DNA of 64,000 nucleotides from Pseudooceanicola batsensis HTCC2597 (GCF_000152725.1 NZ_AAMO01000008.1:186001-250000); one strand, 5' to 3'. Numbered from the stretch's first letter, positions 42,009 to 50,974 are shown. Made by a program: numbers and translations. Notes: a model not told the origin generated them from the letters alone.

Positions 42009-42946
42009 ACCTTTCCGTGACCGTCGGCGGCGTGCGCATGAAGAACCCGGTCATGCCCGCCTCGGGATCGATCGCCGAGGGCATGGCCGATGTCGTCGAT
42101 CTGGGCCGGCTCGGGGCGATCGTGCTCAAGACCATCACGCCGGACCTGCGGCAGGGGGTCAAGCCGCCGCGCGTGGTGGAATACACCGATGCGACGCTGT
42201 TTTCGATCGGGATCCCGTCAAAGGGACCGGATTACCTGCTGAACCATACGGTGCCGTTCTTCGACAAGTTCGGTCCGCCGGTGATCGCCAGCATCTCGGC
42301 CGACACGGTCGAGGATTTCGGCAAGCTCGCCGGTTATATCACCGATCCGCGCATCGCGGCGATCGAGGCCAACATCTCTTGTCCGAACCTGCGCGCCCAC
42401 GGTCGCGCCTTCGGGATGGATCCGGTCGCCAGCGCCCAGGTGATCACGGCGATGAAGGCCAACACGACCCTGCCGATCTGGGCCAAGCTGACGCCCAACG
42501 TGGGCGACATCGCGGAAATGGCGCGCTGCGTCGAAGGGGCCGGGGCCGATGCCGTCATCACGGCCAACGCGATCCTCGGCATGGCGATCGACGCCGAAAC
42601 CATGACGCCGCGCCTCGGCAACGTGGTCGGCGGTCTGACCGGCCCGGCGGTGAAACCCGTGATCCTGCGCATGGTCAACCAATGCGCCGAGGCGGTGAAG
42701 ATCCCCGTCATCGGCTGCGGCGGCATCGCGACGGGCGAGGACGTGGTCGAGTACATGCTGGCCGGAGCCTCTGCCGTTCAGATCGGCACGACGAACTTCG
42801 TTCATACCTCTGCGATGGAACAGAGCATCGACTGGGTCGCGGATTACTGCACACGGAAGGGCATCGCCCGCGTGTCGGACCTGACGGGGGCGCTCATGCT
42901 GCCCGGCGATCAGCCGTCCGAACAGCGCGGCGCGGTGGCATTGTGA
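42002..42946 (+). CDS. PyrD-like flavoprotein (class 1B dihydroorotate dehydrogenase family)
   Basis: FMN-dependent enzyme of 314 residues. Family residues kept: Lys43 in VLKTITPDLRQG, NISCPN with Asn124 and catalytic-position Cys127, Lys162 in WAKLTPNV, Asn189 in ANAILGMAID, and GGLTGPAVKPVILR. The orotate-binding loop, N-x-x-G-L-x-N in true dehydrogenases, reads LFSIGIPSKG here, so two substrate asparagines are missing. It probably oxidises or reduces a different cyclic amide or imide. Overlaps the PyrK-like gene by 7 bp. Confidence 0.88.
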   Translation: MVDLSVTVGGVRMKNPVMPASGSIAEGMADVVDLGRLGAIVLKTITPDLRQGVKPPRVVEYTDATLFSIGIPSKGPDYLLNHTVPFFDKFGPPVIASISADTVEDFGKLAGYITDPRIAAIEANISCPNLRAHGRAFGMDPVASAQVITAMKANTTLPIWAKLTPNVGDIAEMARCVEGAGADAVITANAILGMAIDAETMTPRLGNVVGGLTGPAVKPVILRMVNQCAEAVKIPVIGCGGIATGEDVVEYMLAGASAVQIGTTNFVHTSAMEQSIDWVADYCTRKGIARVSDLTGALMLPGDQPSEQRGAVAL

Positions 42947-42964
42947 CGGATGAAGGATGACCTG

Positions 42965-43282
42965 ATGAGCACGAGCTGGACCACACTCTGCGGCGCGGAC
43001 GATCTGCCCGACGGCGAGGCCCGGGCTTTCGAGATCGGAGAGGCGCGCCTGTGCCTCGTCAACGATGCCGGGTCCTTCTTCTGTGTCGACGATCTCTGCA
43101 CGCATGGCCGCGCCTTCCTGTCCGAAGGCTATTGCGACACCGAAGACTGCGTCCTCGAATGCCCGCTGCATGGCGGCCTGTTCGACTACAAGTCCGGCGA
43201 GGCCTGCGGCGATCCGGCCGAGAAACCGGTCAGGACCTACCCGGTGCGCATCGAGGACGGCCAGGTGCAGGTGCGGCTGTGA
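42965..43282 (+). CDS. Rieske-type [2Fe-2S] ferredoxin
   Basis: A 105-residue soluble ferredoxin of the BphF/NirD-like type. Cluster ligands Cys45, His47, Cys66 and His69 (CTHG...CPLHGG). Start taken at 42965, where AAGGA lies 8 bp upstream; an in-frame ATG at 42950 is possible. It should carry electrons from the reductase at 36065 to the oxygenase at 38289. GTGA overlap with the next gene. Confidence 0.9.
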   Translation: MSTSWTTLCGADDLPDGEARAFEIGEARLCLVNDAGSFFCVDDLCTHGRAFLSEGYCDTEDCVLECPLHGGLFDYKSGEACGDPAEKPVRTYPVRIEDGQVQVRL

Positions 43283-44292
43283 GCGCCCCGTGCCGTGTCG
43301 CCGTGATCGGTGCCGGCGGCACCATCGCGATGGAGGGGGCGCATCCGTTCGACTGGGTCGACTACGGCGATACCGGTCGGATCAATCCCGTCGACAGGAT
43401 CGTCGAGGCGATGGACCTGGGCCTCGACGGGATCGCGCTGGAGCTCGTGCCGTTCCGGATGCTTCCCTCGACGGGGATTACCGTGGAGGACTGGATCGAC
43501 CTCGCCGCCAGGGTGAAGGAACTGGACCGGCAGAACAGCATTGCGGGGATCGTCGTCACGCACGGGACCGCGACGCTGGAAGAGACCGCGTTCTTTCTCG
43601 AGGCGACCTGCGCCGCGACGAAACCGGTGATCCTCTCCGGGGCGCAGAGGCCGCCCAACACCGCGGCGAGCGATGCGATGGTGAACCTGCGCGCGGCGAT
43701 CTCGGCCGCCACTCAGGCCCCGGCGGGCGTCTACGCCTGCATGAACGGCCAGCTCTTCGCGGCCTCCGATGTGAGCAAGACCTCGAATTTCGCGCTCGAC
43801 GCCTTCGAGGCGCCCGAGTTCGGGCCCCTCGGCCGCATCGAGGCGGACGGCACCCTGTTCATGGCCCGCCCGCCCGTTCCGGCGCGAAGGATCCTCGCCC
43901 TGCCGGAAGGCGCGGTTCCGCGCGTCGACATCGCGCTGTCCTATTCCGGTTCCGACGGCGCCGCGATCCGCGCCCTGACAGCCGCCGGGGCGGCGGGTCT
44001 CGTGGTGGCGGGCATGCCGCCGGGCCGTGCGGCGCCCGGTGACCGGGCCGCCATGCTCGAGGCCGTCGCCGCGGGTGTCGTGGTGGTGCAATCGAGCCGC
44101 GCCCTGCGCGGCGGCGTCCCGGTGCAGCCTTATAACCGGGCAGACGGCATCCTGGGCGGTGGCGCCTTGGGCGTTCAGAAGGCCCGCATCCTGCTCATGC
44201 TGGCGCTGGCTTCGAAATCCAGCGCCGCCGACATAGAAGACCTACTCCAGACCTGGGGACGCCTCGCGCCCACCCCGGCAGGAACCGACTGA
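43279..44292 (+). CDS. asparaginase/glutaminase-family amidohydrolase with altered active site
   Basis: A 337-residue member of the asparaginase family. The nucleophile threonine (GAGGTIA, Thr15), the second catalytic threonine (Thr97 in VTHGTATLEE) and lysine (Lys167 in DVSKTSN) are present. The Asp that follows Thr in the invariant THGTDT and holds the substrate amino group is Ala98. Loss of that contact suggests an amide substrate without the alpha-amino group of asparagine, such as a ring-opening product. GTG start overlaps the ferredoxin stop. Confidence 0.85.
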   Translation: MSAPCRVAVIGAGGTIAMEGAHPFDWVDYGDTGRINPVDRIVEAMDLGLDGIALELVPFRMLPSTGITVEDWIDLAARVKELDRQNSIAGIVVTHGTATLEETAFFLEATCAATKPVILSGAQRPPNTAASDAMVNLRAAISAATQAPAGVYACMNGQLFAASDVSKTSNFALDAFEAPEFGPLGRIEADGTLFMARPPVPARRILALPEGAVPRVDIALSYSGSDGAAIRALTAAGAAGLVVAGMPPGRAAPGDRAAMLEAVAAGVVVVQSSRALRGGVPVQPYNRADGILGGGALGVQKARILLMLALASKSSAADIEDLLQTWGRLAPTPAGTD

Positions 44293-44344
44293 GATTCCGC
44301 AAGAGGATCCGGTCCGGCACCCACCCACCACGGAGGTTTGAAAG

Positions 44345-44863
44345 GTGTCCTTGGGACGAATTTACGAGAAGATCCTGCTGGGGCTCGCGATCCTGGGGGG
44401 CCTCCTGCTGGTCTTCCTCGTCGTGGTGATCGGCGGAGAGGCGATCCTGCGCCTGTTCAACATCGGCCTGATCCGGGGAAGCGTTCAATTTTCGGAATAC
44501 GCCATCTTCAGCCTCGCTATGCTTGCCGCACCATGGCTGCTCTACCACGACGGTCATCTGCGGGTGACGGTGGTTCTCGACAACATGGGGCCGAGGGTAC
44601 GGGCGCGCGCCCTGCTTCTGACCGACTTCATCGGTCTCGCCGCCTGCGCCGTCACGCTGCGGTATGCCGTCGATGTCCTGATCGGCTCTTTCAGGAGCGG
44701 TCAGCTCATATTCAACGACGTGGTGGTGAGCGAATGGCTGCTGCAATGGCAGGTGCCGCTGGCGCTCGCGCTGCTCGCGGTCGAGTTCATCCGCCGGATC
44801 TACCTGGCGCTCGGCAAGCCGGTCGAACGCACCGCCCTGACAGGAGCCCGAGACAATGCCTGA
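44345..44863 (+). CDS. TRAP transporter small permease (DctQ family)
   Basis: Four-helix inner-membrane subunit (172 residues) that scaffolds a TRAP transporter; helices begin at ILLGLAILGGLLLVFLVVVI. GTG at 44345 has GGAGG 8 bp upstream. Overlaps the large permease by 8 bp. The likely binding protein is the DctP at 35036. Confidence 0.88.
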   Translation: MSLGRIYEKILLGLAILGGLLLVFLVVVIGGEAILRLFNIGLIRGSVQFSEYAIFSLAMLAAPWLLYHDGHLRVTVVLDNMGPRVRARALLLTDFIGLAACAVTLRYAVDVLIGSFRSGQLIFNDVVVSEWLLQWQVPLALALLAVEFIRRIYLALGKPVERTALTGARDNA

Positions 44864-46172
44864 GTGGATTTTCGCGATCTCGCTGATGTTCGGCAGCGTC
44901 CTGTTCCTGCTGATGCTCGGCGTGCCGGTGGTCTTTTCGTTCCTCGCCGTGAACATCGTCGGCGCGCTGATCTTTCTCGGCGGCGAGATGGGCCTGACCC
45001 AGATGGTGCGCAGCATGCGGTCGACGGCCGGGCAGTATTCGCTGGTGCCGATCCCCCTCTTCGTCCTGATGGGCGAGATTATGTTGCAGACCGGCATGGC
45101 GCAGAAGTCCATCGACGCCATCGACCGCCTGATCAGCAAGGTGCCGGGCCGCCTGTCGATCGTCGCGGTCCTCGGCGGCACGGTGTTCTCGTCCCTCTCC
45201 GGCTCGACGCTGGCCAATGCGGCGGTGCTCGGCCGGACGCTGTTCCCGCAGATGAAGGACCGGGGCTATTCCTCGACCATCGCCATCGGCCCGATCCTCG
45301 CCGTCGGCGGCATCGCCATGCTGATCCCGCCCTCCGGGCTCGGCGTCCTGCTCGGGTCGCTCGCCCGGATTTCGATCAACGATCTGCTGATCGCGGCCAT
45401 CGTGCCCGGCGCGCTCATGGCCTTGCTGTTCCTGGGCTATATCGTCCTCCGGTGCCGCATCAGCCCCGAGATCGCCCCGCCGTATGACGGACCGGTCCTC
45501 ACGCTGCGCGAGCGTATCCTGCCGATCTTCACCCATGTCGTTCCGCTTCTGGGGGTGTTCGTGGTGGTCGTCGGCTCGATGTTCGCCGGAATCGCGACGC
45601 CGACGGAAAGCGCGGCGCTTGGCGTTCTCGCCACGCTGGTCGCCGCCGCGGCCTACCGGACCCTCTCGATCCGGGCGATGGTCCTGTCGGTCAGCGAGAC
45701 GCTCAAGTTCAGCGCGATGATCCTGCTCATCATCTGTACCTCCGGCACCTTCTCGCAGATCCTCGCCTTTTCGGGGGCGACGCAGGAGATGTCGCAGATC
45801 GTCACCAGCGCGGGCGTGTCGAACACGATGCTCGTCATCTTCATGCTGGGCATCCTCGTGTTCCTGGGCTGCTTCATGGACCAGGTGTCCATGATGATGC
45901 TGACGCTGCCGATCTTCATGCCCATCGTGGCCACGATCGGCGTCGATCCGGTCTGGTTCGGCGTGCTGATGCTGATCGCGCTGGAAATCAGCCTGACGAC
46001 GCCGCCCTTCGGCCTTCTGCTTTTCCTGATGCAGAGCGTCGCGGACCGGCCGCTCGCCATGACGACGATCTACAAGTCCGTCCTGCCGTTCCTGCTGCTC
46101 GAATTTGCCGTGCTCGCCCTGCTGCTGTTCCTGCCGGGCACGGTCAGCTGGCTGCCCGATCTGATCCGATGA
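44856..46172 (+). CDS. TRAP transporter large permease (DctM family)
   Basis: Twelve-helix sodium-coupled permease of 438 residues, full length. Typical segments: PIPLFVLMGEIMLQTGMAQ near residue 65, GGIAMLIPPSGLGVLLGSLA near residue 150 and the C-terminal DQVSMMMLTLPIFMPIVATI. With DctQ and the distant DctP it imports an organic anion, presumably the substrate of the surrounding enzymes. Confidence 0.92.
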   Translation: MPEWIFAISLMFGSVLFLLMLGVPVVFSFLAVNIVGALIFLGGEMGLTQMVRSMRSTAGQYSLVPIPLFVLMGEIMLQTGMAQKSIDAIDRLISKVPGRLSIVAVLGGTVFSSLSGSTLANAAVLGRTLFPQMKDRGYSSTIAIGPILAVGGIAMLIPPSGLGVLLGSLARISINDLLIAAIVPGALMALLFLGYIVLRCRISPEIAPPYDGPVLTLRERILPIFTHVVPLLGVFVVVVGSMFAGIATPTESAALGVLATLVAAAAYRTLSIRAMVLSVSETLKFSAMILLIICTSGTFSQILAFSGATQEMSQIVTSAGVSNTMLVIFMLGILVFLGCFMDQVSMMMLTLPIFMPIVATIGVDPVWFGVLMLIALEISLTTPPFGLLLFLMQSVADRPLAMTTIYKSVLPFLLLEFAVLALLLFLPGTVSWLPDLIR

Positions 46173-46184
46173 CGACGTGAGACG

Positions 46185-47048
46185 ATGAAGAGTCCCGATT
46201 TCTCCTACGTGCGGGCCACGTCCCTCGACGAGGCGCTTGCGATGCTCGCCGACAGTGAGGATGCCGTGATCCTTGCCGGCGGCCAGAGCCTGGTGGCCGC
46301 GCTGAACCTGCGGCTCCAGGCACCCGAACTGGTGATCGACATCAACCACATTCCCGGGCTCGACCGCATCGAGCTGGCGGAGGGGAAGCTCCGCATCGGT
46401 CCGCTGGTGCGACACGCACAGCTCATGGCGAGCGCCGAGGCCGCGCGGGCCCTGCCGTTGATCGCCCAGGCCCTGCCCCATGTCGCCCATCCGGCGATCC
46501 GCAACCGCGGCACGACCTGCGGCAGCCTGGCCTATGGCGATCCTGCGGCGGAAATGCCCGCCTGTGCCGTGGCTCTGGACGCGACCCTGGTTCTGGCCAG
46601 CCGGGACGGCACGCGCGAGGTTCCGGCCCGCGATTTCTATGACGGGCTCTACGAAACCCGGCGCGCGCCGCATGAGATGTTGATCGAGGCGCGTTTTCCC
46701 GCCGCCCCCGAGGGCGCGCGCGCGATGTTCGCGGAACTTGCCGTGCGCCGGGGCGATTTCGCATCCCTCGGGCTTGCGGGGCAGCTGCACCTCGACGCGG
46801 GCGCCATCGCCGCCTTCGACCTCGTCGCCTTCGCCTCGGAACCGGCGCCGCATCTTCTGACCGGGGTGGCGGAGCTCGCACTTGGACAGAGGCCGGATGC
46901 CCGGCTCGCCGCCGATCTGGCGCAGGCCGTCGCCGAGGCGGTGGACCCGCTGGAGAGCCCGCTCGCCACCCCCGCGATGCGCCGCCGACAATACCGCGCT
47001 CTGGCCGAACGCTGCCTGCGCGATGCGATGGAGCTTGCCGATGCCTGA
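46185..47048 (+). CDS. molybdenum hydroxylase FAD subunit (CoxM type)
   Basis: FAD-binding medium subunit (287 residues) of a xanthine-dehydrogenase-family enzyme. The flavin motifs AGGQSLVAALNLRL (residues 31-44) and NRGTTCGSLAYGDPAAE (near 106) are clear. It lies 12 bp after the TRAP permease and overlaps the iron-sulfur subunit, so uptake and hydroxylation genes appear to share a transcript. Confidence 0.92.
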   Translation: MKSPDFSYVRATSLDEALAMLADSEDAVILAGGQSLVAALNLRLQAPELVIDINHIPGLDRIELAEGKLRIGPLVRHAQLMASAEAARALPLIAQALPHVAHPAIRNRGTTCGSLAYGDPAAEMPACAVALDATLVLASRDGTREVPARDFYDGLYETRRAPHEMLIEARFPAAPEGARAMFAELAVRRGDFASLGLAGQLHLDAGAIAAFDLVAFASEPAPHLLTGVAELALGQRPDARLAADLAQAVAEAVDPLESPLATPAMRRRQYRALAERCLRDAMELADA

Positions 47049-47523
47049 CGACCTGATCCGCTTCACCCTCAATGGACGCCGCATCGCGGTGCCCTCCACA
47101 CGCGGCCACCTGGGCGATCTCCTGCGTCACGAACTCGGCGAAACCGGCACGCACATCGGCTGCGAACACGGTGTGTGCGGCGCCTGCAACGTCGTGATGG
47201 ACGGGCGCGTCACCCGCTCCTGCCTGACGCTCGCGGTGCAGGTCGATGGGGCCGAGATCGAAACCATCGAACATGCGGGAAACGATCGGTGCGGGGCCGC
47301 GCTTCAGGACGCCTTCGTGGCGCGCAATGCCTTCCAGTGCGGCTATTGCACCCCGGGGATGATCATGACCGCGCGCGAGCTCTTGTCCGAGAATGCCGCC
47401 CCCGGGCGCGCCGAGATACGCGATGCCATCTCGGGCAACCTGTGCCGCTGCACCGGGTATCAGGCGATCGTCGAGGCGATTTCGGACGCGGCCGAAGCGC
47501 TGCGGGAGACGGCCGATGACTGA
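47041..47523 (+). CDS. molybdenum hydroxylase [2Fe-2S] subunit (CoxS type)
   Basis: Small subunit (160 residues) with both iron-sulfur centres: plant-type CEHGVCGACNVVMDG and a following SCL, then the helical domain CGYCTPGMIM and CRCTGYQ. Starts inside the 3' end of the FAD subunit gene and overlaps the large subunit by 8 bp. It links FAD to the molybdenum centre. Confidence 0.93.
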   Translation: MPDDLIRFTLNGRRIAVPSTRGHLGDLLRHELGETGTHIGCEHGVCGACNVVMDGRVTRSCLTLAVQVDGAEIETIEHAGNDRCGAALQDAFVARNAFQCGYCTPGMIMTARELLSENAAPGRAEIRDAISGNLCRCTGYQAIVEAISDAAEALRETADD

Positions 47524-49885
47524 GTTGGCCAATAGCGGGATCGGCGCGCCGCTGCCGCGGGAAGGGGCCCGCCGCCTGGCCGAGGGGCGCGGACGTTACG
47601 TGGACGACATCACGCTGCCCGGCCTGCTCCACATCGCCTTCGTGCGCGCGCCTTTCGCGCATGGCCGCCTCCTGGGGATCGAGACCGACGACGCGCTGGA
47701 GGTCCCCGGTGTCGTTGCGGTGATCGATGGCAGGCGGCTTGCCGAGATCTGCGCGCCGTTCGACACCAACCCGCCGGGCGTGCCCGGCCATGCCTCTGCC
47801 CCGCAGCCGCCGCTGGTCGTGGACGAAAGCTGTTTTCAGGGCGAAGCCGTCGCCGCCGTCGTTGCCGAGAGCCGGGCCGCCGCAGAGGACGGGGCGGAAC
47901 TGGTCTTCCTCGACTGGGACGAACTGCCCGCGGTCTGTTCGATCGAAGATGCGCAGGCGGAAGACGCCGCACCGGTACATACCCGCTTTTCCGACAATCT
48001 CTCGCTCCGTCACCGGTTCGGGGCCGAAGATGTCTCGGAGGCCTTTCACGGCGCCGCCCATGTGGTCGAGGCCGATTTCAGCTTCGGGCGTCAGACCGGC
48101 GTGACGCTCGAGCCGCGCGGCATCGTCGCGCACTGGGATCCCCGCACCGAAGAGCTCGAGGTGTGGCAGTCGCACCAGGTGCCGTGGCAGATGCGCGAAG
48201 TCTACGCCCGCCAGCTGGGCCTGTCGCCGCAATCCGTGCGCGTCACCGCGCCGGACGTGGGCGGCGCCTTCGGGCTCAAGCTGCATGCCTATGCCGATGA
48301 ACTGGCGGCGGTGGCGGTGTCCCGGCTGCTGGGGCGCCCGGTCAAGTACATCGTCGACCGGCTGGAGTCCTTCACCGCGGACGCCCATGCGCGCGAAGCC
48401 CGGGCGAGCTGTCGGATGGCGGTGGATGCCGAGGGGCACATCCTGGGGATCGACGCGGTCGTCGACGCGGGTTTCGGCGCCTACGCGATGCATCCGCGCG
48501 GCAGTTTCGGCGAGGCGATGCAGGCGGCGCAGATGATCGGGGCGCCCTACAGGGTCGGGGCCTTCCGGGCCGAGGTGCGCGGATGGCGGCAGAACAAGGC
48601 GCCCAGCGGGGCCTACCGGGGCGTGGGGCAACCGATTGCCTGCGCCATCACCGAGGAGATGATCGACCTGGCCTCGCGGGCCGCCGACATCGATCCGGCC
48701 GAGATGCGCCGCATCAACTATCGACGCACTCTGGACGAGGGCACGCGGGCGACGCAGGCGGGGCTGGTCGTCGAAGAGCTTTCGCTCGACGCCTGCCTGG
48801 ACAAGCTGCTGGAGGCGATGGACTACACCGCGCTCCGGTCCGAGCAGGCGGCGCTGCGCGCGAAGGGGATCTATCGCGGCATCGGGCTGGCCAGCTTCGT
48901 CGAACTTACAGGCGTCGGGGCGGGGCTCTACGGGCCGCTCGGGCTGACGGTCGCCGCGAACGAGGCCTGCCGCCTCACCCTGCAACCGGACGGCAGCCTG
49001 ACCTGCGCGACGAGCGTCACCGATCAGGGGCAGGGCACGCTGTCCGCCATCGCCCAGCTGATCGCCGGGGAGTTCGGCATCGCACCGGAGGGCGTCCGGA
49101 TGGTGGCCGGTGACACCGGGCGAACGCCCTATGGCGGTGGCGCCTGGGCCTCGCGCGGGATGGCGCTTGGCGGCGAGGCGGCGAAACGCGCCTGCGCAAG
49201 GCTGCGGGACGGTCTTCTGGAGCTCGCCGCCGGGATCCTGCAATGCGAGCCCGAGGCGCTCCGCTTCGAGCAGGGCGAAATCATCGGGCCCAAGGGGGCC
49301 TCGGGTCTGGACCTCGCCGAATTGGCGGCGCTTTGTCATTACCGGCCCTACGACAGTCCGACCGGACAGGTCCCCCCGATGACGGTCGAGGAAAGCTTCG
49401 TGCCTGCTGCATTGCCCTATATCGCCAGCAACGGGGTCCATGCCGTTCATCTGGAGGTCGACCCCGAGCTCGGCACGGTGGATCTGCTGGGATACTGGGT
49501 GGTGGACGACTGCGGCACCGTCGTGAACCCTCTGCTGGTCGACGAACAGCTGCGCGGCGGCATCGTGCAGGGCATCGGCGCCGCGCTTTACGAAGAGTGC
49601 CTGTATTCCGAAGACGGCCAGTTCACCAACGGCACCCTGGCGGATTACGTGGTGCCGATGGCGGGCGAGATGCCCGACATCTTCGTCGAACACGTCTCGA
49701 CGCCGACACGGGCCACCGGGCTTGGCGCCCGGGGCGTGGGCGAGGCCGGAACGGTCGGCGGGCTGGGCGCCGTGCGCACCGCCCTGGGCGATGCGCTCGT
49801 GCCGACCGGCGCGCGCGTGTCGCAGCAGCCGTTCACCCCCGGCCGTGTCCTTGCCGCGATCATGGCGGCCGAAGACGCAGAATAA
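47516..49885 (+). CDS. molybdenum hydroxylase large subunit (CoxL/XDH type)
   Basis: Molybdopterin-binding catalytic subunit of 789 residues. Seen: N-terminal GRGRYVDDITLPGLLH, QTGVTLEPRG, the active-site stretch PSGAYRGVGQ, a cofactor loop GQGTLSAIAQ, and the C-terminal GARGVGEAGTVGGLGAV with the conserved catalytic glutamate. The active-site loop AYRGVGQ is not the AYxCSFR of true CO dehydrogenase, so this is a hydroxylase of an organic ring or aldehyde. Water-derived hydroxylation next to ring nitrogen is the usual chemistry. Confidence 0.92.
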   Translation: MTELANSGIGAPLPREGARRLAEGRGRYVDDITLPGLLHIAFVRAPFAHGRLLGIETDDALEVPGVVAVIDGRRLAEICAPFDTNPPGVPGHASAPQPPLVVDESCFQGEAVAAVVAESRAAAEDGAELVFLDWDELPAVCSIEDAQAEDAAPVHTRFSDNLSLRHRFGAEDVSEAFHGAAHVVEADFSFGRQTGVTLEPRGIVAHWDPRTEELEVWQSHQVPWQMREVYARQLGLSPQSVRVTAPDVGGAFGLKLHAYADELAAVAVSRLLGRPVKYIVDRLESFTADAHAREARASCRMAVDAEGHILGIDAVVDAGFGAYAMHPRGSFGEAMQAAQMIGAPYRVGAFRAEVRGWRQNKAPSGAYRGVGQPIACAITEEMIDLASRAADIDPAEMRRINYRRTLDEGTRATQAGLVVEELSLDACLDKLLEAMDYTALRSEQAALRAKGIYRGIGLASFVELTGVGAGLYGPLGLTVAANEACRLTLQPDGSLTCATSVTDQGQGTLSAIAQLIAGEFGIAPEGVRMVAGDTGRTPYGGGAWASRGMALGGEAAKRACARLRDGLLELAAGILQCEPEALRFEQGEIIGPKGASGLDLAELAALCHYRPYDSPTGQVPPMTVEESFVPAALPYIASNGVHAVHLEVDPELGTVDLLGYWVVDDCGTVVNPLLVDEQLRGGIVQGIGAALYEECLYSEDGQFTNGTLADYVVPMAGEMPDIFVEHVSTPTRATGLGARGVGEAGTVGGLGAVRTALGDALVPTGARVSQQPFTPGRVLAAIMAAEDAE

Positions 49886-49912
49886 GCACCGCAACCAGCA
49901 GGAAGACCAGCC

Positions 49913-50383
49913 ATGGAAATGCAAGACAGCCGCATCATCGCCGCCCCGCGTGAGACCGTGTTCGAGGGGATCCTGAAGCCCGAGATGCTCAGGGCCTGCA
50001 TCCCCGGCGCCGAGGACGTGACGGGTTCGGCGGAGGACGGGTTCGAGGCCGTGGTGGTGCAGAAGGTCGGACCGGTGAAGGCCCGCTTCAAGGGGGCCGT
50101 CACGATCGAGGATGTCTTGCCCGGCACCTCGCTGCGCCTCGTGGGCGAGGGCAAGGGCGGCGCGGCGGGCTTTGCCAGGGGCGCGGCAACGGTCACACTG
50201 GCCGACCACCCCGAGGGCACGGAACTGACCTACGCGGTCGATGCGAAGGTGGGGGGCAAGATCGCCCAGCTCGGCTCGCGCATCATCGACGGCTTTGCCA
50301 GGAAGATGGCGGATCAGTTCTTCGAGCGCTTCAAGACCGAGCTGGAGGGAGCGCGTCCCGTCGCCCCTTCGCTGGAGGACTGA
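49913..50383 (+). CDS. CoxG-like SRPBCC protein
   Basis: A 156-residue protein of the CoxG family (SRPBCC fold), starting MEMQDSRIIAAPRETVFEGI with KVGPVKARFKGAVTIEDV. CoxG proteins help assemble or anchor molybdenum hydroxylases at the membrane. 27 bp after the large subunit, last gene of the rightward run. Confidence 0.9.
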   Translation: MEMQDSRIIAAPRETVFEGILKPEMLRACIPGAEDVTGSAEDGFEAVVVQKVGPVKARFKGAVTIEDVLPGTSLRLVGEGKGGAAGFARGAATVTLADHPEGTELTYAVDAKVGGKIAQLGSRIIDGFARKMADQFFERFKTELEGARPVAPSLED

Positions 50384-50538
50384 ACGCAGGGTCCGGAGCC
50401 TGCTAGTGCGTGTCACGGCCAGGTCATGAAGGCCTTAGCCGATCGTTCGGCGGACGGTTCGCGACGGGTGCGCTGGCGCAGTGCGCGTGCTGCACCAGAG
50501 CATGGATCCGGACCGGCACATCTGAGGGGCGTGCAGCC

Positions 50539-50964
50539 CTAGCGGACCACCAGCACCGCCTGTTTCGCGTGGCGCACCACGCGGGCGGCATTGGGACCGA
50601 CGAGGTAGTCGCGCAATTCGGGCCGGTGCGCGCCGACGACGATGGCATCGGCGCCCAGCTTGTCGGCCTTGCGGATGATCTGGTCGTAGACCGTCCCCTG
50701 CGAGACGTGAAGCCCGGCGATCCCGGCCCCCGGCATCGCGCCCTCGGCCCAGGTGCGGAGGGCGGTTTCGGTCTCGGTCCGGACCTGTTTCGCATGTTCC
50801 GGGCCGAAGGCCGATCCGACGAGGTTGAAGCCCATGTCCGGAACCACGTTCAGCACGTGAAGCTCGGCGCCGCACATGCGGGCGAGTTCCAGGCCGTGAT
50901 CGGCGGCACGCTGCGCGCCCGCGTCGTCGTTGATGTCGACGGCGAGAAGGATCTTGTTGAACAT
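50539..50964 (-). CDS. universal stress protein (UspA family)
   Basis: A 141-residue UspA domain with MFNKILLAVDINDDAGAQRA at the N-terminus and the ATP-binding G-2x-G-9x-G(S/T)-like loop near GAHRPELRDYLVGPNAARVV. Ten base pairs downstream of the fused TRAP permease gene. Usp proteins paired with TRAP systems (as TeaD) bind ATP and modulate the transporter. Confidence 0.9.
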   Translation of the reverse strand: MFNKILLAVDINDDAGAQRAADHGLELARMCGAELHVLNVVPDMGFNLVGSAFGPEHAKQVRTETETALRTWAEGAMPGAGIAGLHVSQGTVYDQIIRKADKLGADAIVVGAHRPELRDYLVGPNAARVVRHAKQAVLVVR

Positions 50965-50974
50965 GGCGGTCTCC

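Noticed and set aside
41163..42946. Biosynthetic dihydroorotate dehydrogenase B (pyrK-pyrD)
   Set aside because: No other pyrimidine genes nearby, placement inside a catabolic operon, and two orotate-binding asparagines missing.
44787..47099. 770-residue open frame on the minus strand
   Set aside because: Antisense to the TRAP large permease and CoxM genes; charged, repetitive composition typical of antisense frames in high G+C DNA.
46185..50383. Carbon monoxide dehydrogenase (CoxMSL) by gene order
   Set aside because: The large subunit lacks the AYxCSFR active-site loop; called a generic molybdenum hydroxylase.
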